In this document: one piece after another, positions 8,384 to 17,988 of the stretch
Numbering within the stretch: the stretch's first letter is position 1
Layout of the letters: each line of letters starts with the position of its first letter
Source: Neobacillus notoginsengisoli
Lineage (GTDB): Bacteria > Bacillota > Bacilli > Bacillales > Cytobacillaceae
Length of the DNA: 64,000 bases
Direction: 5' to 3'
Assembly: GCF_003515685.1 (NCBI RefSeq)
Contig: NZ_QWEG01000002.1
Span: 361,425-425,424, forward strand
Program-made: the position numbers and the translations under genes
The notes under the pieces: model-generated
Seen by the model: the letters and a program-made list of their open reading frames with translations, nothing else
The model's database searches: none
What the model was told of the DNA's origin: nothing

Positions 8384-9577
8384 TCACCCAACTGCTTCTT
8401 TCGCATGAACTCTCATATATTTCAGTGTTGCCTTTCCAAGTACCTTCGCCGCAATCAACAGCGCACGCTCGTCAATATCGAATTTAGGATGATGATGCGG
8501 GTAGGAATCCTTCCACTCAGGGTTCTCCGCACCTGTGAAGAAGAAAGTCCCTTTGACATGCTGGAGATAGTACGCATAATCCTCCCCACCCATGACCGGT
8601 TCGGTTTCCGCAACCTTCTCCACGCCAGGCACGTTTTCCGCCAACCGAGCAACAAATTCTGTTTCTTCCTTGTGATTGATCAGCGTTGGATATCCGCGAG
8701 AATACGTAAACTCAAAGTCAGCGCCATTCACTTCACACGTTCCGCGGACGACTCTTTCCATTTCCTTTTCGATAAACGTACGAGTCTCTTCCTTAAAGGT
8801 CCGGACCGTTCCAATCATTTCAGCCGTATCCGCAATGACATTGTACGGATTTTTTGCCACGAAGGAAGTGACCGACACTACCGCGGAGTCTAAAGGATCC
8901 ACCTTCCGGCTGACAATTTGCTGGAGATTGTTAATGAGTTGGCCGCCAACGACGATGCTATCAACCGTTTGATGTGGATACGCGCCATGTCCGCCCCGCC
9001 CTTGGATTTTAATATCAAACCGATCGGGAGCGGCTTGAATCGCGCCAACCCGATAGCCGATTTCACCAAGAGGCAGCTGCGCCTGTAAATGCGTACCGAA
9101 AATCACATCGACGCCATCGAGACAGCCATCCTCAATCATCGAAATCGCCCCGCCTGGAGGCAATTCCTCCGCATGCTGATGGATAAAGACAACCGTCCCA
9201 TCCAATTCCGACTTCATCCCGTTCAAAACCTTAGCTAGTCCGAGCAATGTCGCCGTATGGCCATCATGGCCGCACGCATGCATCACCCCATCATTCCTGG
9301 ACTTGAACGGCAAATCTGTCTGCTCCAAAATCGGCAACGCATCGAAATCTGCCCGCAATGCGACGGTTGGCCCCGGACGGTCTCCCTTCAAATACGCAAC
9401 CACGCCATTACCGCCAACACCGGTCCTAACTTCGTGGCCTAACTCGCGATGAACATTCGCAATGTATTCCGCTGTTTTGACTTCCTCGAAAGATAACTCC
9501 GGATATTCATGCAAATACCGGCGAATCGAAACAATCTCTTCATAGATTCCATCCAATTTTTCAAATAACTTTTGCAA
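8384..9577 (-). CDS. M20 family amidohydrolase (hippurate/N-acyl-amino-acid hydrolase type)
   Basis: 397-aa zinc amidohydrolase. Metal and catalytic motifs of the M20D group are intact: ADFDALPI, MHACGHDGHTATLLG (C102, H104), QHAEELPPGG (E137/E138), GTHL (H163) and GGEDYAYY. The dimerisation lid carries GRGGHGAYPHQTVDSIVVGG. Such cytosolic enzymes split N-acyl amino acids or related amides. AAGGAGGGGT lies just upstream of the start. It is followed by the DUF3100 pair and preceded, 15 nt away, by the dehydrogenase gene, so it should act on the same compound. Confidence 0.9.
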   Translation of the reverse strand: MQKLFEKLDGIYEEIVSIRRYLHEYPELSFEEVKTAEYIANVHRELGHEVRTGVGGNGVVAYLKGDRPGPTVALRADFDALPILEQTDLPFKSRNDGVMHACGHDGHTATLLGLAKVLNGMKSELDGTVVFIHQHAEELPPGGAISMIEDGCLDGVDVIFGTHLQAQLPLGEIGYRVGAIQAAPDRFDIKIQGRGGHGAYPHQTVDSIVVGGQLINNLQQIVSRKVDPLDSAVVSVTSFVAKNPYNVIADTAEMIGTVRTFKEETRTFIEKEMERVVRGTCEVNGADFEFTYSRGYPTLINHKEETEFVARLAENVPGVEKVAETEPVMGGEDYAYYLQHVKGTFFFTGAENPEWKDSYPHHHPKFDIDERALLIAAKVLGKATLKYMRVHAKEAVG

Positions 9578-9592
9578 AATAACCCCTCCTTA

Positions 9593-10471
9593 TTACTCCA
9601 TCATCTCTCTCAAAACCCGATAAACCGCCGACGAATCCTGCTGACCCATCCCTTTGTTCCTGCCCAACTGGAAAAGCTGATGGGTCTTATCACTGACAAA
9701 TGTTGCAATACCTGAATCTTCCGCCAATTGATGATACAAGTGGACATCCTTCGCCATATTGGCAAGCGAGAACTTCACATCATCAAACGATTCATCCAAC
9801 ATATTAACGCCGAATACATCCATCGCCCGCGTCTGCCCAGACCCTTTTTGCAAAATCCCGGCCAGTTTTTCCTTACTAACTCCCGACCTTTCCCCAGTCA
9901 GAAACGCTTCACTTAATAACGAAATGACCCCGGCCACCACCATATTGTGGCAAAGCTTGACGGTTTGTCCCGCTCCGCTCTTTCCGACATATTCAATATG
10001 CTTGCCAACCGCCTGCAAAACCGGGAAAATGCTCGGATAATCCTCTTCATTTCCACCAACCATAATCGTTAACGTCCCGTTCGCCGCTCCTTGTGGGCCT
10101 CCGCTCAGCGGACAGTCGAAAAAGGAAACGCCCATCGACGCAGCAATCCCGTGGATTTCCCTTGTCAAAACCACGTCATTCGTACTCATGTCCAAGATGA
10201 AAGACCCTTTTTTCATCTTATAAAGAACCCCTTTTTCATCATGCAAAAGAGTCTCCCGAATCACATCCGGCGAGGCAAGCGAAAGGATCAAATAATCAAC
10301 CTCGCTAGCCATTTCTCCAGGGCTTGTACAAGAAATCGCACCAAGAGCAGCCAATTTCAACACGGCATCCGGATTGATATCATACACAAGCACCTGATAA
10401 TGATGTTTCAGTAAATTCTTTGCGATCCCGCTTCCCATTAGCCCGCAGCCAATCACACCAACCTTGGTCAT
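9593..10471 (-). CDS. NAD(P)-dependent 3-hydroxyisobutyrate-type dehydrogenase
   Basis: 292-aa beta-hydroxyacid dehydrogenase. It has the N-terminal Rossmann loop GVIGCGLMGSGIAKN, the substrate signature DCPLSGGPQGAANGTL and the catalytic lysine K172 in GAGQTVKLCHN. Family members oxidise 3-hydroxyisobutyrate, tartronate semialdehyde or similar C3-C4 acids. The paired aldehyde dehydrogenase upstream suggests a hydroxyacid to semialdehyde to acid route fed by the M20 hydrolase; the actual substrate is not evident. A MITE-like repeat separates it from the aldehyde dehydrogenase gene. Confidence 0.9.
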   Translation of the reverse strand: MTKVGVIGCGLMGSGIAKNLLKHHYQVLVYDINPDAVLKLAALGAISCTSPGEMASEVDYLILSLASPDVIRETLLHDEKGVLYKMKKGSFILDMSTNDVVLTREIHGIAASMGVSFFDCPLSGGPQGAANGTLTIMVGGNEEDYPSIFPVLQAVGKHIEYVGKSGAGQTVKLCHNMVVAGVISLLSEAFLTGERSGVSKEKLAGILQKGSGQTRAMDVFGVNMLDESFDDVKFSLANMAKDVHLYHQLAEDSGIATFVSDKTHQLFQLGRNKGMGQQDSSAVYRVLREMME

Positions 10472-10515
10472 ACGCCCCCTCCGCCCCTCATTAATTTGGC
10501 TGTTTTAACAGGTCC

Positions 10516-10643
10516 GTTGATTTCTGCTCCAGGCGCTTCGCTTTCCGCGGGCGGTCTTGGAGCCTCCTCGGCGCAAGCGCCTGTGGGGTCTCCCACTGAC
10601 CTTTTCTCCCGCAGGAGTCTACGCGCCTTCCAATCCAATCAAC
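10516..10643. repeat. MITE-like repeat, copy 1
   Basis: 128-bp element ending in GTTGATT and AATCAAC, with inner GCTTTCCGCGG, GAGCCTCCTCGGCGC and GCGCCTGTGGGGTCTCC blocks. Copies 2 and 3 are at 48063-48196 and 57462-57706. Elements of this type are common between genes in Bacillaceae. Here it splits the cassette between the two dehydrogenase genes. Confidence 0.85.
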
Positions 10644-10699
10644 ACTCACCTAACACAATTATTTCTTTTGAACAAGCTACCATTGATGGACGGTTCACG

Positions 10700-12151
10700 T
10701 TACGCCTTAATATAAACCGTCTTATACTCCGTCCAAAACTCAAGAGCTGTTGAACCTTGCTCCCTCGGACCGAGGCTCGATGCTTTTTTGCCGCCAAACG
10801 GATATTGGTTTTCAAAATAATTCGAAGGAATATTCACGTGTGTCACACCTGTTTGAATGTGTTTCACAAAATGCATCGCCTTCTCCAGGTCCTTTGTATA
10901 AATCGTAGAAGACAAGCCAAAGTCACTATCATTCGCGACGTCTAACGCTTCCTCATACGAATCGACTTCGATCACCGCGATTACCGGCGCAAAAATTTCC
11001 TCTTTGAATATCGACATCTCACGGGTAACACCGCTAAATACAGTCGGAGCGACAAAATAGCCCTTGTCCCGGCCTTGATCAGTCAGTCTCTTCCCACCGC
11101 ATTCAAGCACCGCCCCCTCCGCCACAGCCAGATCGATATGTTTTAAATAAAGATTCAATTGGCTTTCATCAATCACAGGGCCATTGTCCGCCTTTTCATC
11201 AAAGCCATCCGTAATATGTAAAGTATTCGCAGCTTCTACCAATCTAGCAATAACTTCTTTCGAAATGCTTCTCGGCACAATCAAACGGCTCGTCCCTGTG
11301 CACCGTTGGCCATTATCAAAAAATCCGCTAATGACAACATTTCGAATCGCCTCCTCTAAATCAGCATCCTCAAGGATAACCGAGGCGTTCTTTCCACCCA
11401 TTTCAGCCTGCATTTTTCCGCCGCGGACCGACACTGCTCTTCCCAACGCCAAGCCAACATCCGTTGAACCCGTAAACGAAACCGCTTTGACTTTCGGGTG
11501 CCCACCGATCGTGCTGCCAATCACACCGCCAGGGCCTGTCACCATATTCACAACACCATTTGGCACACCCGCTTTTTCAAACAACTCGATGATTTTCACA
11601 CTGATCAGCGATGTGTTGCTCGCCGGCTTAAAGATCACCGTATTCCCGGCAACAATGGCAGGGGCAATCTTCCATATCCCAATTCCGAGCGGGAAGTTAT
11701 ACGGAGCAATCACCCCAACGACGCCGAGCGGTTCCCTCACGGTATAGGCAAAAATATCAGCATTCTTAGAAGGAACCGTTTCTCCCTTTAACCGGGTCGC
11801 TTCTCCACTGAATTGCTTCATCGCATCAATCGTGATGCTCACTTCCGCTAAAGAATTTTTATACGTCTTCCCAACTTCTTTTGTAATAATCGCCGCCAAT
11901 TCTTCTCGTTGCTCTTCCAGCAAATAAATTAACTTGAACAAGACGTCCCCCCGCGCTGGGACCGCAACCTGTGACCAAGTCTTAAACGCCTGTTCCGCAA
12001 CCGAAATCGCCACCTCTACATCACGTTGATCAGACTTTTGGAAATACCCCAGCACTTCTTCCGTGTTCGCCGGATTAATACTCGCATACACTTCCCCAGA
12101 TCGAGCTGCCACCCACTCGCCATTAATATAGTTAAAAAACGTTTGGGCCAA
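10700..12151 (-). CDS. Aldehyde dehydrogenase (semialdehyde dehydrogenase type)
   Basis: 483-aa NAD(P)-dependent aldehyde dehydrogenase, full length for the superfamily. E250 (QAEMGGKNASVIL) and C284 (NGQRCTGTS) are the general base and nucleophile; PYNFPLGIGIWKIAPAIVAG and SFTGSTDVG form the cofactor site. It resembles 2-oxoglutarate-semialdehyde and related dehydrogenases, which oxidise short-chain acid semialdehydes. It is the first gene of the minus-strand cassette, transcribed away from array 2; its promoter would lie in 12152-12310, where I see no clear element. Confidence 0.9.
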   Translation of the reverse strand: MAQTFFNYINGEWVAARSGEVYASINPANTEEVLGYFQKSDQRDVEVAISVAEQAFKTWSQVAVPARGDVLFKLIYLLEEQREELAAIITKEVGKTYKNSLAEVSITIDAMKQFSGEATRLKGETVPSKNADIFAYTVREPLGVVGVIAPYNFPLGIGIWKIAPAIVAGNTVIFKPASNTSLISVKIIELFEKAGVPNGVVNMVTGPGGVIGSTIGGHPKVKAVSFTGSTDVGLALGRAVSVRGGKMQAEMGGKNASVILEDADLEEAIRNVVISGFFDNGQRCTGTSRLIVPRSISKEVIARLVEAANTLHITDGFDEKADNGPVIDESQLNLYLKHIDLAVAEGAVLECGGKRLTDQGRDKGYFVAPTVFSGVTREMSIFKEEIFAPVIAVIEVDSYEEALDVANDSDFGLSSTIYTKDLEKAMHFVKHIQTGVTHVNIPSNYFENQYPFGGKKASSLGPREQGSTALEFWTEYKTVYIKA

Positions 12152-12310
12152 CCTACCTCACCTCTTCTCATTTTCTGGAAGCTGCCGGAGAGGCAATTGC
12201 TTCTATTGTGACTAATTATAATATTCTAAATTTTATTTACAAATATAGCAACCCCAAATTTCACTTTTGCATTTAGAGGCAGCACATATAACTCCGTTGC
12301 ACTCATGATT

Positions 12311-12422
12311 CCAACCCCTCCTCGCAAAATAAAAACCTTTTAAAAGCAAAAAAACACGGAAGCCAAAGCTCCCGCATCCAAGCAAAGCGCCCCATCAAAC
12401 CATGAGAACCGTCCCCATGCAT
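12311..12422. repeat. AT-rich terminator-like block, copy 2, plus half of the 55-bp palindrome
   Basis: CTCGCAAAATAAAAACCTTT at 12321-12340 leads to GGAAGCCAAAGCTCCCGCATCC (12358-12379). After ~20 nt comes GAGAACCGTCCCC (12404-12416), the right half of the 55-bp palindrome, whose left half has been replaced by the first 52-bp unit. The junction suggests that array 2 grew from, or was inserted into, a palindrome copy. Confidence 0.8.
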
Positions 12423-13076
12423 CGTGACAACCTCAACCGGGTTTGACCGTTTGTTGTCACTCATCCGGACTTTCCGTGACAACCTCAACGGGTTTTGACT
12501 GTTTGTTGTCACTCATCCGGGCTTTGCGTGACAACATAACAGGATTTTCCTTGTTCGTTGTCACTCATCCGAGCCTTGCGTGACAACAAAACTGGATTTT
12601 TCCTGATTGTTGTCACTCATCCGGATCTTGCGTGACAACCAAACCAGATTTTTCCGGATCGTTGTCACTCATTCGGATTTTGCGTGACAACAAAAACGGA
12701 TTTCTCCTAATTGTTGTCACTCATCCGGACTTTGCGTGACAACAAAAACGGATTTCTCCTAATTGTTGTCACTCATCCGGACTTTGCGTGACAACCTCAA
12801 CCGGTTTTGACTGATTGTTGTCACTCATCCGGTCTTTGCGTGACAACCTCAACCGGTTTTGACTGATTGTTGTCACTCATCCGGTCTTTGCGTGACAACC
12901 AAAACGGGTTTTGACTGATTATTGTCACTCATCCGGACTTTGCGTGACAACCAAAACGGGTTTTGACTGATTATTGTCACTCATCCGGACCTTGTGTGAC
13001 AACTTAAACGGGTTTTGACTGATTGTTGTCACTCAGCCAGATTTTGCGTGACAACCTCAACGGTGTTTTCACTGAA
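12423..13076. repeat. Tandem array 2: half unit plus 12 units of the 52-bp palindromic repeat
   Basis: Full units start at 12453 and recur exactly every 52 bp to 13076; 12423-12452 is the right half of a further unit. Unit design is the same as in array 1 (11-bp arms, 9-nt loop, 21-nt spacer). Neighbouring units are the most alike, for example 12661 and 12713, or 12817 and 12869, and no four-unit order is seen. The array lies upstream of both the minus-strand cassette and the plus-strand SEC-C gene. Confidence 0.97.
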
Positions 13077-13190
13077 AAACCAGGGAGTGACAAGCACTCC
13101 ACCGGTTTGCCAGCCTTTAACTGTCCCGCCTTTATTTGCTTTGTGCTATGATAGATTAGTTGAAAAAGTAAGTGAAAGGATGAGCAAATA

Positions 13191-14240
13191 GTGTCAACGA
13201 TAGGCCGTAATGATAAATGCCCTTGCGGGAGCGGCAAGAAGTACAAGAAATGCTGCAGCAAGGGGTCGGTTGTGCAATTAGAACAGGTGCTAGACGGGGA
13301 ATTGCGGGAGCTCCAAGCCGATATGATAAGATACACATGGAATAACTATGAATCCGAAATAAAAGAATATTTAAAGGAGCATTACGATAACTTCTCGGTT
13401 CCGGACGAGGCATCTGAGGTGTTTGAATTTTGCGCACTAACTTGGTTTGCCACATCCGTTGTCAAAAACGGGAAAACAGTCCTCGATGAGTACCTCGACT
13501 CTTTTGCCAAAACAATTTCCAGGCCAAAGGTCAAAGGATTGGCCGAAGCTTGGAGAAACAGTTACCCATCTGTCTTCCGTATGGTCGAATTGGAGAATGG
13601 CAAATTCCTAACAGTTGAAGATATTTTCACAAAAGAAACATCACAGGTAAAATTACTTGATCAGGACTATTTACCGGAACAAGGGGATCTCATAATCGCA
13701 ACGGTCCTTCTTTCCGATCCAAAGTTATTTTTCGGAACCTTCTTTAACATTCCAGCCAACTTTGCAAAAGAAGTTGAAAGAGCGGTTCTCGCATTATATA
13801 AAGAAACCGGAAATGGAAATCCTAAGGCCTTTATGAGAGATTCATTCCTGGTCGCCCTTGATCGCTTTATGTTCCCAGAACCAGTCACCCTTCTGGACGG
13901 TTGGGAATGGGCTTCGGAAAAACACCGTGAAGTGGCGGAAGAATACCAGGAATACATAGGGGAAATAGATGGTTCAAAGGAGTTCGTAAACCTTGGCCTA
14001 AAACTTTGGTTCCATTACAGTGATAAGGCAAACCCGATCATTCGAAACCCTCAAATCTATACAGCCGCACTCATTTATTTGATTCTGTCACAGATTCCAA
14101 CTGGAGGTACAATTTCGCAAAAGCAACTCGCTGAAGCCTTTGAAGTCTCTGCCGGCAGCATCTCAAGCAAGTTCAGGGACATGAAAAAAGTCCTCCACAA
14201 AGAACTTCAAGAGATAGAGGAAACAACCACCTCAGCATAA
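13191..14240 (+). CDS. SEC-C zinc motif protein with C-terminal helix-turn-helix (paralogue A)
   Basis: 349-aa protein starting with GTG at 13191 after AAGGATGAG. Residues ~7-25 form a SEC-C zinc motif, NDKCPCGSGKKYKKCC, as found at the SecA C-terminus. The middle ~250 residues match no family I know. The end has a helix-turn-helix-like TISQKQLAEAFEVSAGSISS. This suggests a zinc-containing DNA-binding protein. A paralogue lies at 21984. The gene begins 115 nt after the last 52-bp unit, so the array forms its upstream region. Confidence 0.85.
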   Translation: MSTIGRNDKCPCGSGKKYKKCCSKGSVVQLEQVLDGELRELQADMIRYTWNNYESEIKEYLKEHYDNFSVPDEASEVFEFCALTWFATSVVKNGKTVLDEYLDSFAKTISRPKVKGLAEAWRNSYPSVFRMVELENGKFLTVEDIFTKETSQVKLLDQDYLPEQGDLIIATVLLSDPKLFFGTFFNIPANFAKEVERAVLALYKETGNGNPKAFMRDSFLVALDRFMFPEPVTLLDGWEWASEKHREVAEEYQEYIGEIDGSKEFVNLGLKLWFHYSDKANPIIRNPQIYTAALIYLILSQIPTGGTISQKQLAEAFEVSAGSISSKFRDMKKVLHKELQEIEETTTSA

Positions 14241-14250
14241 AACGAAGCAA

Positions 14251-14305
14251 GGGGACGGTTCTGCTGCTTCATTCGACACCCGAATGAAGCACTGGAACCG
14301 TCCCC
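14251..14305. repeat. 55-bp palindromic repeat, copy 2
   Basis: GGGGACGGTTC at 14251 and GAACCGTCCCC ending at 14305 form the outer arms. It lies between the convergent SEC-C and histidine kinase genes, where its hairpin could help end transcription. Confidence 0.9.
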
Positions 14306-14309
14306 TGCC

Positions 14310-15764
14310 TCATTCCTCTAACCTCGGTAATTCCACCCTGAAATTGGTCCCTTTCCCCACTTCACTACTTACCTCGATGTTTCCTTTATGGTTCTGGACA
14401 ATGGTAAAGCTGACCATGAGCCCAAGACCGGTTCCCTGTTCTTTTGTGGAATAGAACGGCTCTCCGATTCGGTTCAGCATTTCCTCGGACATGCCAAGAC
14501 CGTTGTCTTTGATGTCGACAAAAACATTGCCTCCGTCGGCAGACAACGAAACACGAAGATCTCCGCCTTTTGGCATTGCTTCAATCCCATTTTTAATCAG
14601 ATTGATAAACACCTGTTTCAACTGGTGTTCATCGCCTAAAACCGAAACTGCATCAAGTCCCTTCCCATAGGCCAAATCAATTCGGACATTTTTCAGATTG
14701 CATTCCGATTCCAGCAAGGAAATGGCATGCTTGAGAATGGGGACCAGTTTCTTTTCTTTGAATTCAACTACATAGGGCTTAGCCAGCACCATAAAGTCAT
14801 TGACGATATGGTTGATTCTTTCAATTTCATCAATGATAATGCTCAGATACATTTCTCGGCTGGCTGTCTCGTCTTCTTTTAGAAGCCTGGCGAACCCACG
14901 GAGCGAAGTGAGTGGATTGCGGATTTCATGCGCTACCCCAGCCGCCAATTCCCCAATGACCGACAACTTTTCTGCCCTGACAAGCATCTCCTCTGTTTTC
15001 TTCTTAGTGGTAATATCATGGCCGATTTCCACATAGCTTTTAATTTTCCCGTCGGCAGACATGAACGGAATGATCGTTGCGTAAATCCAGTAGAAGGTTT
15101 CATCTTTGGCCTTCTTGAGAATCTCCCCCTTCCATACCCCACCCTGGCCAATTTGATCCCAGATCTTGTTGAAAAAGGATTGGGGATGGAAGCCTGAATT
15201 CAGGAGACTTTGGTCTATACCCACCAGCTCGTCCTTGCTATATTTGGACGCTTCACAGAAATTATCATTCGCATAGGTTATTTTCCCTTGAGTATCCGTA
15301 ATGACGATAATTGAGGACTCATTGAGTGCCGATGCTATTGAACTTAACGATTTTGAGGTGATGATCAGATTTTCCTCAACTTGTTTTTGTTTCGTTATAT
15401 CCTCACTGATGCAGATGTACTTCTCGGGTTTTCCGTCCATACCGAGTTGCGGGACAATTTTGGTATGCATCCAATAGAAGCTGCCATCTTTGGCTTTAAT
15501 TCGCATGTTCCCTACCCAAGGGAATCCAGAACGAATCTTTTCAAGGATTCCCTGAAGAAACCTTTCGGAATGATAACCCGAATCCAGCCAATCATACCCT
15601 TTTCCAACCAGCCCTTCCTTTGGGTATCTGACTAATTCACAAAAAGCATCATTAACGTAAACAATCACTCCATTTGAATCTGTTACCGATATACTAAACG
15701 CTTGATCGAGAGCAGCCAGTATATCACTCGAAAAGTCCATTGACACAGGTTCCAAAGCCATCAT
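14310..15764 (-). CDS. PAS-PAS sensor histidine kinase (orphan)
   Basis: 484 aa from the ATG at 15764, chosen because GGGGAGG lies 4 nt upstream (the next ATG, one codon on, is equally likely). Two PAS domains with PAC segments (residues ~15-130 and ~145-260) precede a HisKA domain with the phospho-acceptor in GVAHEIRNPL (H279) and an HATPase domain with N box NLIKNGIEAMP, G1 DNGLGMS and G2 GTGLGLMVSF. No membrane helix is seen, so it senses a cytoplasmic signal such as redox state or a small ligand. It resembles the sporulation-type kinases of Bacillus (KinA/KinE layout). No response regulator is adjacent. Confidence 0.9.
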   Translation of the reverse strand: MMALEPVSMDFSSDILAALDQAFSISVTDSNGVIVYVNDAFCELVRYPKEGLVGKGYDWLDSGYHSERFLQGILEKIRSGFPWVGNMRIKAKDGSFYWMHTKIVPQLGMDGKPEKYICISEDITKQKQVEENLIITSKSLSSIASALNESSIIVITDTQGKITYANDNFCEASKYSKDELVGIDQSLLNSGFHPQSFFNKIWDQIGQGGVWKGEILKKAKDETFYWIYATIIPFMSADGKIKSYVEIGHDITTKKKTEEMLVRAEKLSVIGELAAGVAHEIRNPLTSLRGFARLLKEDETASREMYLSIIIDEIERINHIVNDFMVLAKPYVVEFKEKKLVPILKHAISLLESECNLKNVRIDLAYGKGLDAVSVLGDEHQLKQVFINLIKNGIEAMPKGGDLRVSLSADGGNVFVDIKDNGLGMSEEMLNRIGEPFYSTKEQGTGLGLMVSFTIVQNHKGNIEVSSEVGKGTNFRVELPRLEE

Positions 15765-15873
15765 CGTTCCTCCCCTGAAAAGTAAGCAACCCATTTAAAA
15801 CTATTATAATATATCTCGAGGAAAATTATTGGAATATTTTAAAACATTTCCAAAACACTAATCAGGGAAGCAA

Positions 15874-15928
15874 AGGGACGGTTCTACTGCTTCATTCGAC
15901 ACCCGAATAAAGCACTGGAACCGTCCCC
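15874..15928. repeat. 55-bp palindromic repeat, copy 3
   Basis: AGGGACGGTTC to GAACCGTCCCC (first base changed). It sits upstream of the histidine kinase and downstream of fruA. Confidence 0.88.
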
Positions 15929-16004
15929 TGCCTCACTTGTGGAACAATTAATCTGTGAAATAAGAAAAAGCGGGGTGTGACAGGCACTCCCCACTTCCAA
16001 TCTC

Positions 16005-17900
16005 CTACTCTACCACTCTCTTTTTCAATACCCCCAACAACACCGCTGTCACCAGTGCTCCCGCTATGATGGCGAATAGGTACAGAACCCAATTCCCTTC
16101 CACGAGCGGCGTGACAAAAATTCCGCCGTGCGGTGCTCTTAGCCCGATGTGGAATGCCATGGAGAGTGCGCCCGCGACGGCGGCCCCTGCCATGATGGAT
16201 GGAATGACCCTTAGAGGATCTGCTGCGGCGAACGGGATGGCGCCTTCCGTAATGAAGGAAAGCCCCATAATATAGTTTGCTTTTCCAGCATCTCTTTCTT
16301 CGGTGGTGAACTTATTTTTGAAAAGAGTTGTCGCGATCGCGATGCCGAGCGGCGGAACCATTCCGGCCGCCATGATTGCGGCCATTGGCTCGTATACGCC
16401 GTTTGTGATGAGACCTGTTCCGAACAGGTAGGCTGCTTTATTGACAGGCCCGCCCATATCGAATGCCATCATCAAACCGACAACCACACCTAGTAAAACT
16501 GCGTTTCCGGTCCCAATGCCTGACAGCCACTCTGTGATTCCCTGATTCAACGCACCCACCGGTTTATTCACAAGGTAAATCATCAAAAATCCAGTCAATC
16601 CGATTCCGAATAAAGGATACAGAAGGATGGTCTTGACCCCTTCAAGTGACCGAGGAAGAGTAGCAAACAGCTTTTTCAATCCAATGACAATATATCCAGC
16701 AAGGAAACCGGCAACAAGGCCGCCAAGGAATCCGGCCCCTCCAACATTGGCAAGCACCCCTGCTACCGCCCCCGGCGCAAAACCAGGTCTGTCCGCAATG
16801 CTCATCGCAATAAAACCGACAAGAATCGGTACGAGCAGGCTGAACGCTCCGCCACCGCCGCCAATATCCATCAATGCTTTTGCTATCGGATGGAAAGAAG
16901 GATCATTCGGATCAAATGCGTTATAGCCGAACAGGAAGGACAGCGCAATCAAAATCCCGCCGCCAACAACAAATGGAAGCATATTGGAAACACCGTTCAT
17001 CAAATGCTTATAAATTGTTGCGCCAATCGACTTCGGCTTATAATCCCGGCCACCTGCACCACTCGCGGATACTCCGCTACCCTTATAGATTGGAGCGTCC
17101 TTTTTGACCGCCCTTTCGATCAATTCCTTCGGTTTCCGGATCCCTTCAGCTACCGCCGCCTGAATCAACGGCTTACCGGAGAAGCGCTCCATTTCAACCT
17201 TCGTATCAGCGGCAACAATGACAGCGGTCGCCTTTCTAATATCGTCCGCAGTCAGGACATTTTTCGCCCCGCCCGAGCCATTCGTTTCGACTTTAATGTC
17301 GACACCGAGTTCAGAAGCCTTTGCCTTTAGGGCATCCGCGGCCATATACGTATGGGCGATTCCAGTCGGGCACGCAGTCACGGCGACAACAAACGGCCTT
17401 TCGCCAGCCGCCCCCGTCGACTCTGCTGCCTGTTCTTCCTCATCATCCTGGTCATAGGCGTTGATGACCTCCAAGACCTCTTCCTTTGAAGAAGCCGCCA
17501 TCAGCTTTTCCCTAACTTCCGGCCGCATCAGCATCCCGGATAGCCTCGCAAGTGCTTCGAGATGGGTATTGTTCGCTCCTTCTGGGGCGGCAATCATGAA
17601 GAACAAGTGGGCCAGCTGCCCGTCCAATGATTCAAAGTCAACCCCAGCTTCCGATTTACCGAACGCGATTGCTGGCTGTTTCACTGATTTTGTTTTTGCG
17701 TGCGGGATGGCAATCCCATCGCCTACCCCAGTCGTGCTTTGGGCTTCCCTTTTCAAAATCGCTTCTTTAAAGGCTTCCTTGCTGTCAATCTTTCCAGCTT
17801 CGTACAGAATTCCGACCAGGCTATCGATGGCATCTACTTTCTTCGTTCCCCCAACCGATAGGAGAATCGTTTCCTTCGTAAGCAGCTCCGTGATTTTCAT
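16005..17900 (-). CDS. fruA: PTS fructose transporter subunit IIABC
   Basis: 631-aa phosphotransferase permease that imports fructose as fructose 1-phosphate. Domain order is EIIA (residues 1-~145, phospho-His H67 in GDGIAIPHAKT), EIIB (~170-265, phospho-Cys C177 in VTACPTGIAHTYMAAD) and the membrane EIIC (~290-631; GGPVNKAAYLFG). Length and order match Bacillus FruA. It is the third gene of fruR-fruK-fruA, 88 nt after fruK, and is probably induced with them by FruR and repressed by CcpA. Confidence 0.96.
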   Translation of the reverse strand: MKITELLTKETILLSVGGTKKVDAIDSLVGILYEAGKIDSKEAFKEAILKREAQSTTGVGDGIAIPHAKTKSVKQPAIAFGKSEAGVDFESLDGQLAHLFFMIAAPEGANNTHLEALARLSGMLMRPEVREKLMAASSKEEVLEVINAYDQDDEEEQAAESTGAAGERPFVVAVTACPTGIAHTYMAADALKAKASELGVDIKVETNGSGGAKNVLTADDIRKATAVIVAADTKVEMERFSGKPLIQAAVAEGIRKPKELIERAVKKDAPIYKGSGVSASGAGGRDYKPKSIGATIYKHLMNGVSNMLPFVVGGGILIALSFLFGYNAFDPNDPSFHPIAKALMDIGGGGGAFSLLVPILVGFIAMSIADRPGFAPGAVAGVLANVGGAGFLGGLVAGFLAGYIVIGLKKLFATLPRSLEGVKTILLYPLFGIGLTGFLMIYLVNKPVGALNQGITEWLSGIGTGNAVLLGVVVGLMMAFDMGGPVNKAAYLFGTGLITNGVYEPMAAIMAAGMVPPLGIAIATTLFKNKFTTEERDAGKANYIMGLSFITEGAIPFAAADPLRVIPSIMAGAAVAGALSMAFHIGLRAPHGGIFVTPLVEGNWVLYLFAIIAGALVTAVLLGVLKKRVVE

Positions 17901-17988
17901 CTGTTTCCCTCCTCAAAATAAGCTTACATGTCTCTCTATGCAAAATTCCGTTTCCAACCAACCTGTGAAAAGAAGAATGACAGCCACC

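Noticed and set aside
5957..13076. CRISPR arrays
   Set aside because: The repeat/spacer-like design (31-nt palindrome plus 21 nt) looks CRISPR-like, but the spacers are conserved between units, the palindrome loops vary, and no cas genes are nearby. It is a tandem repeat.
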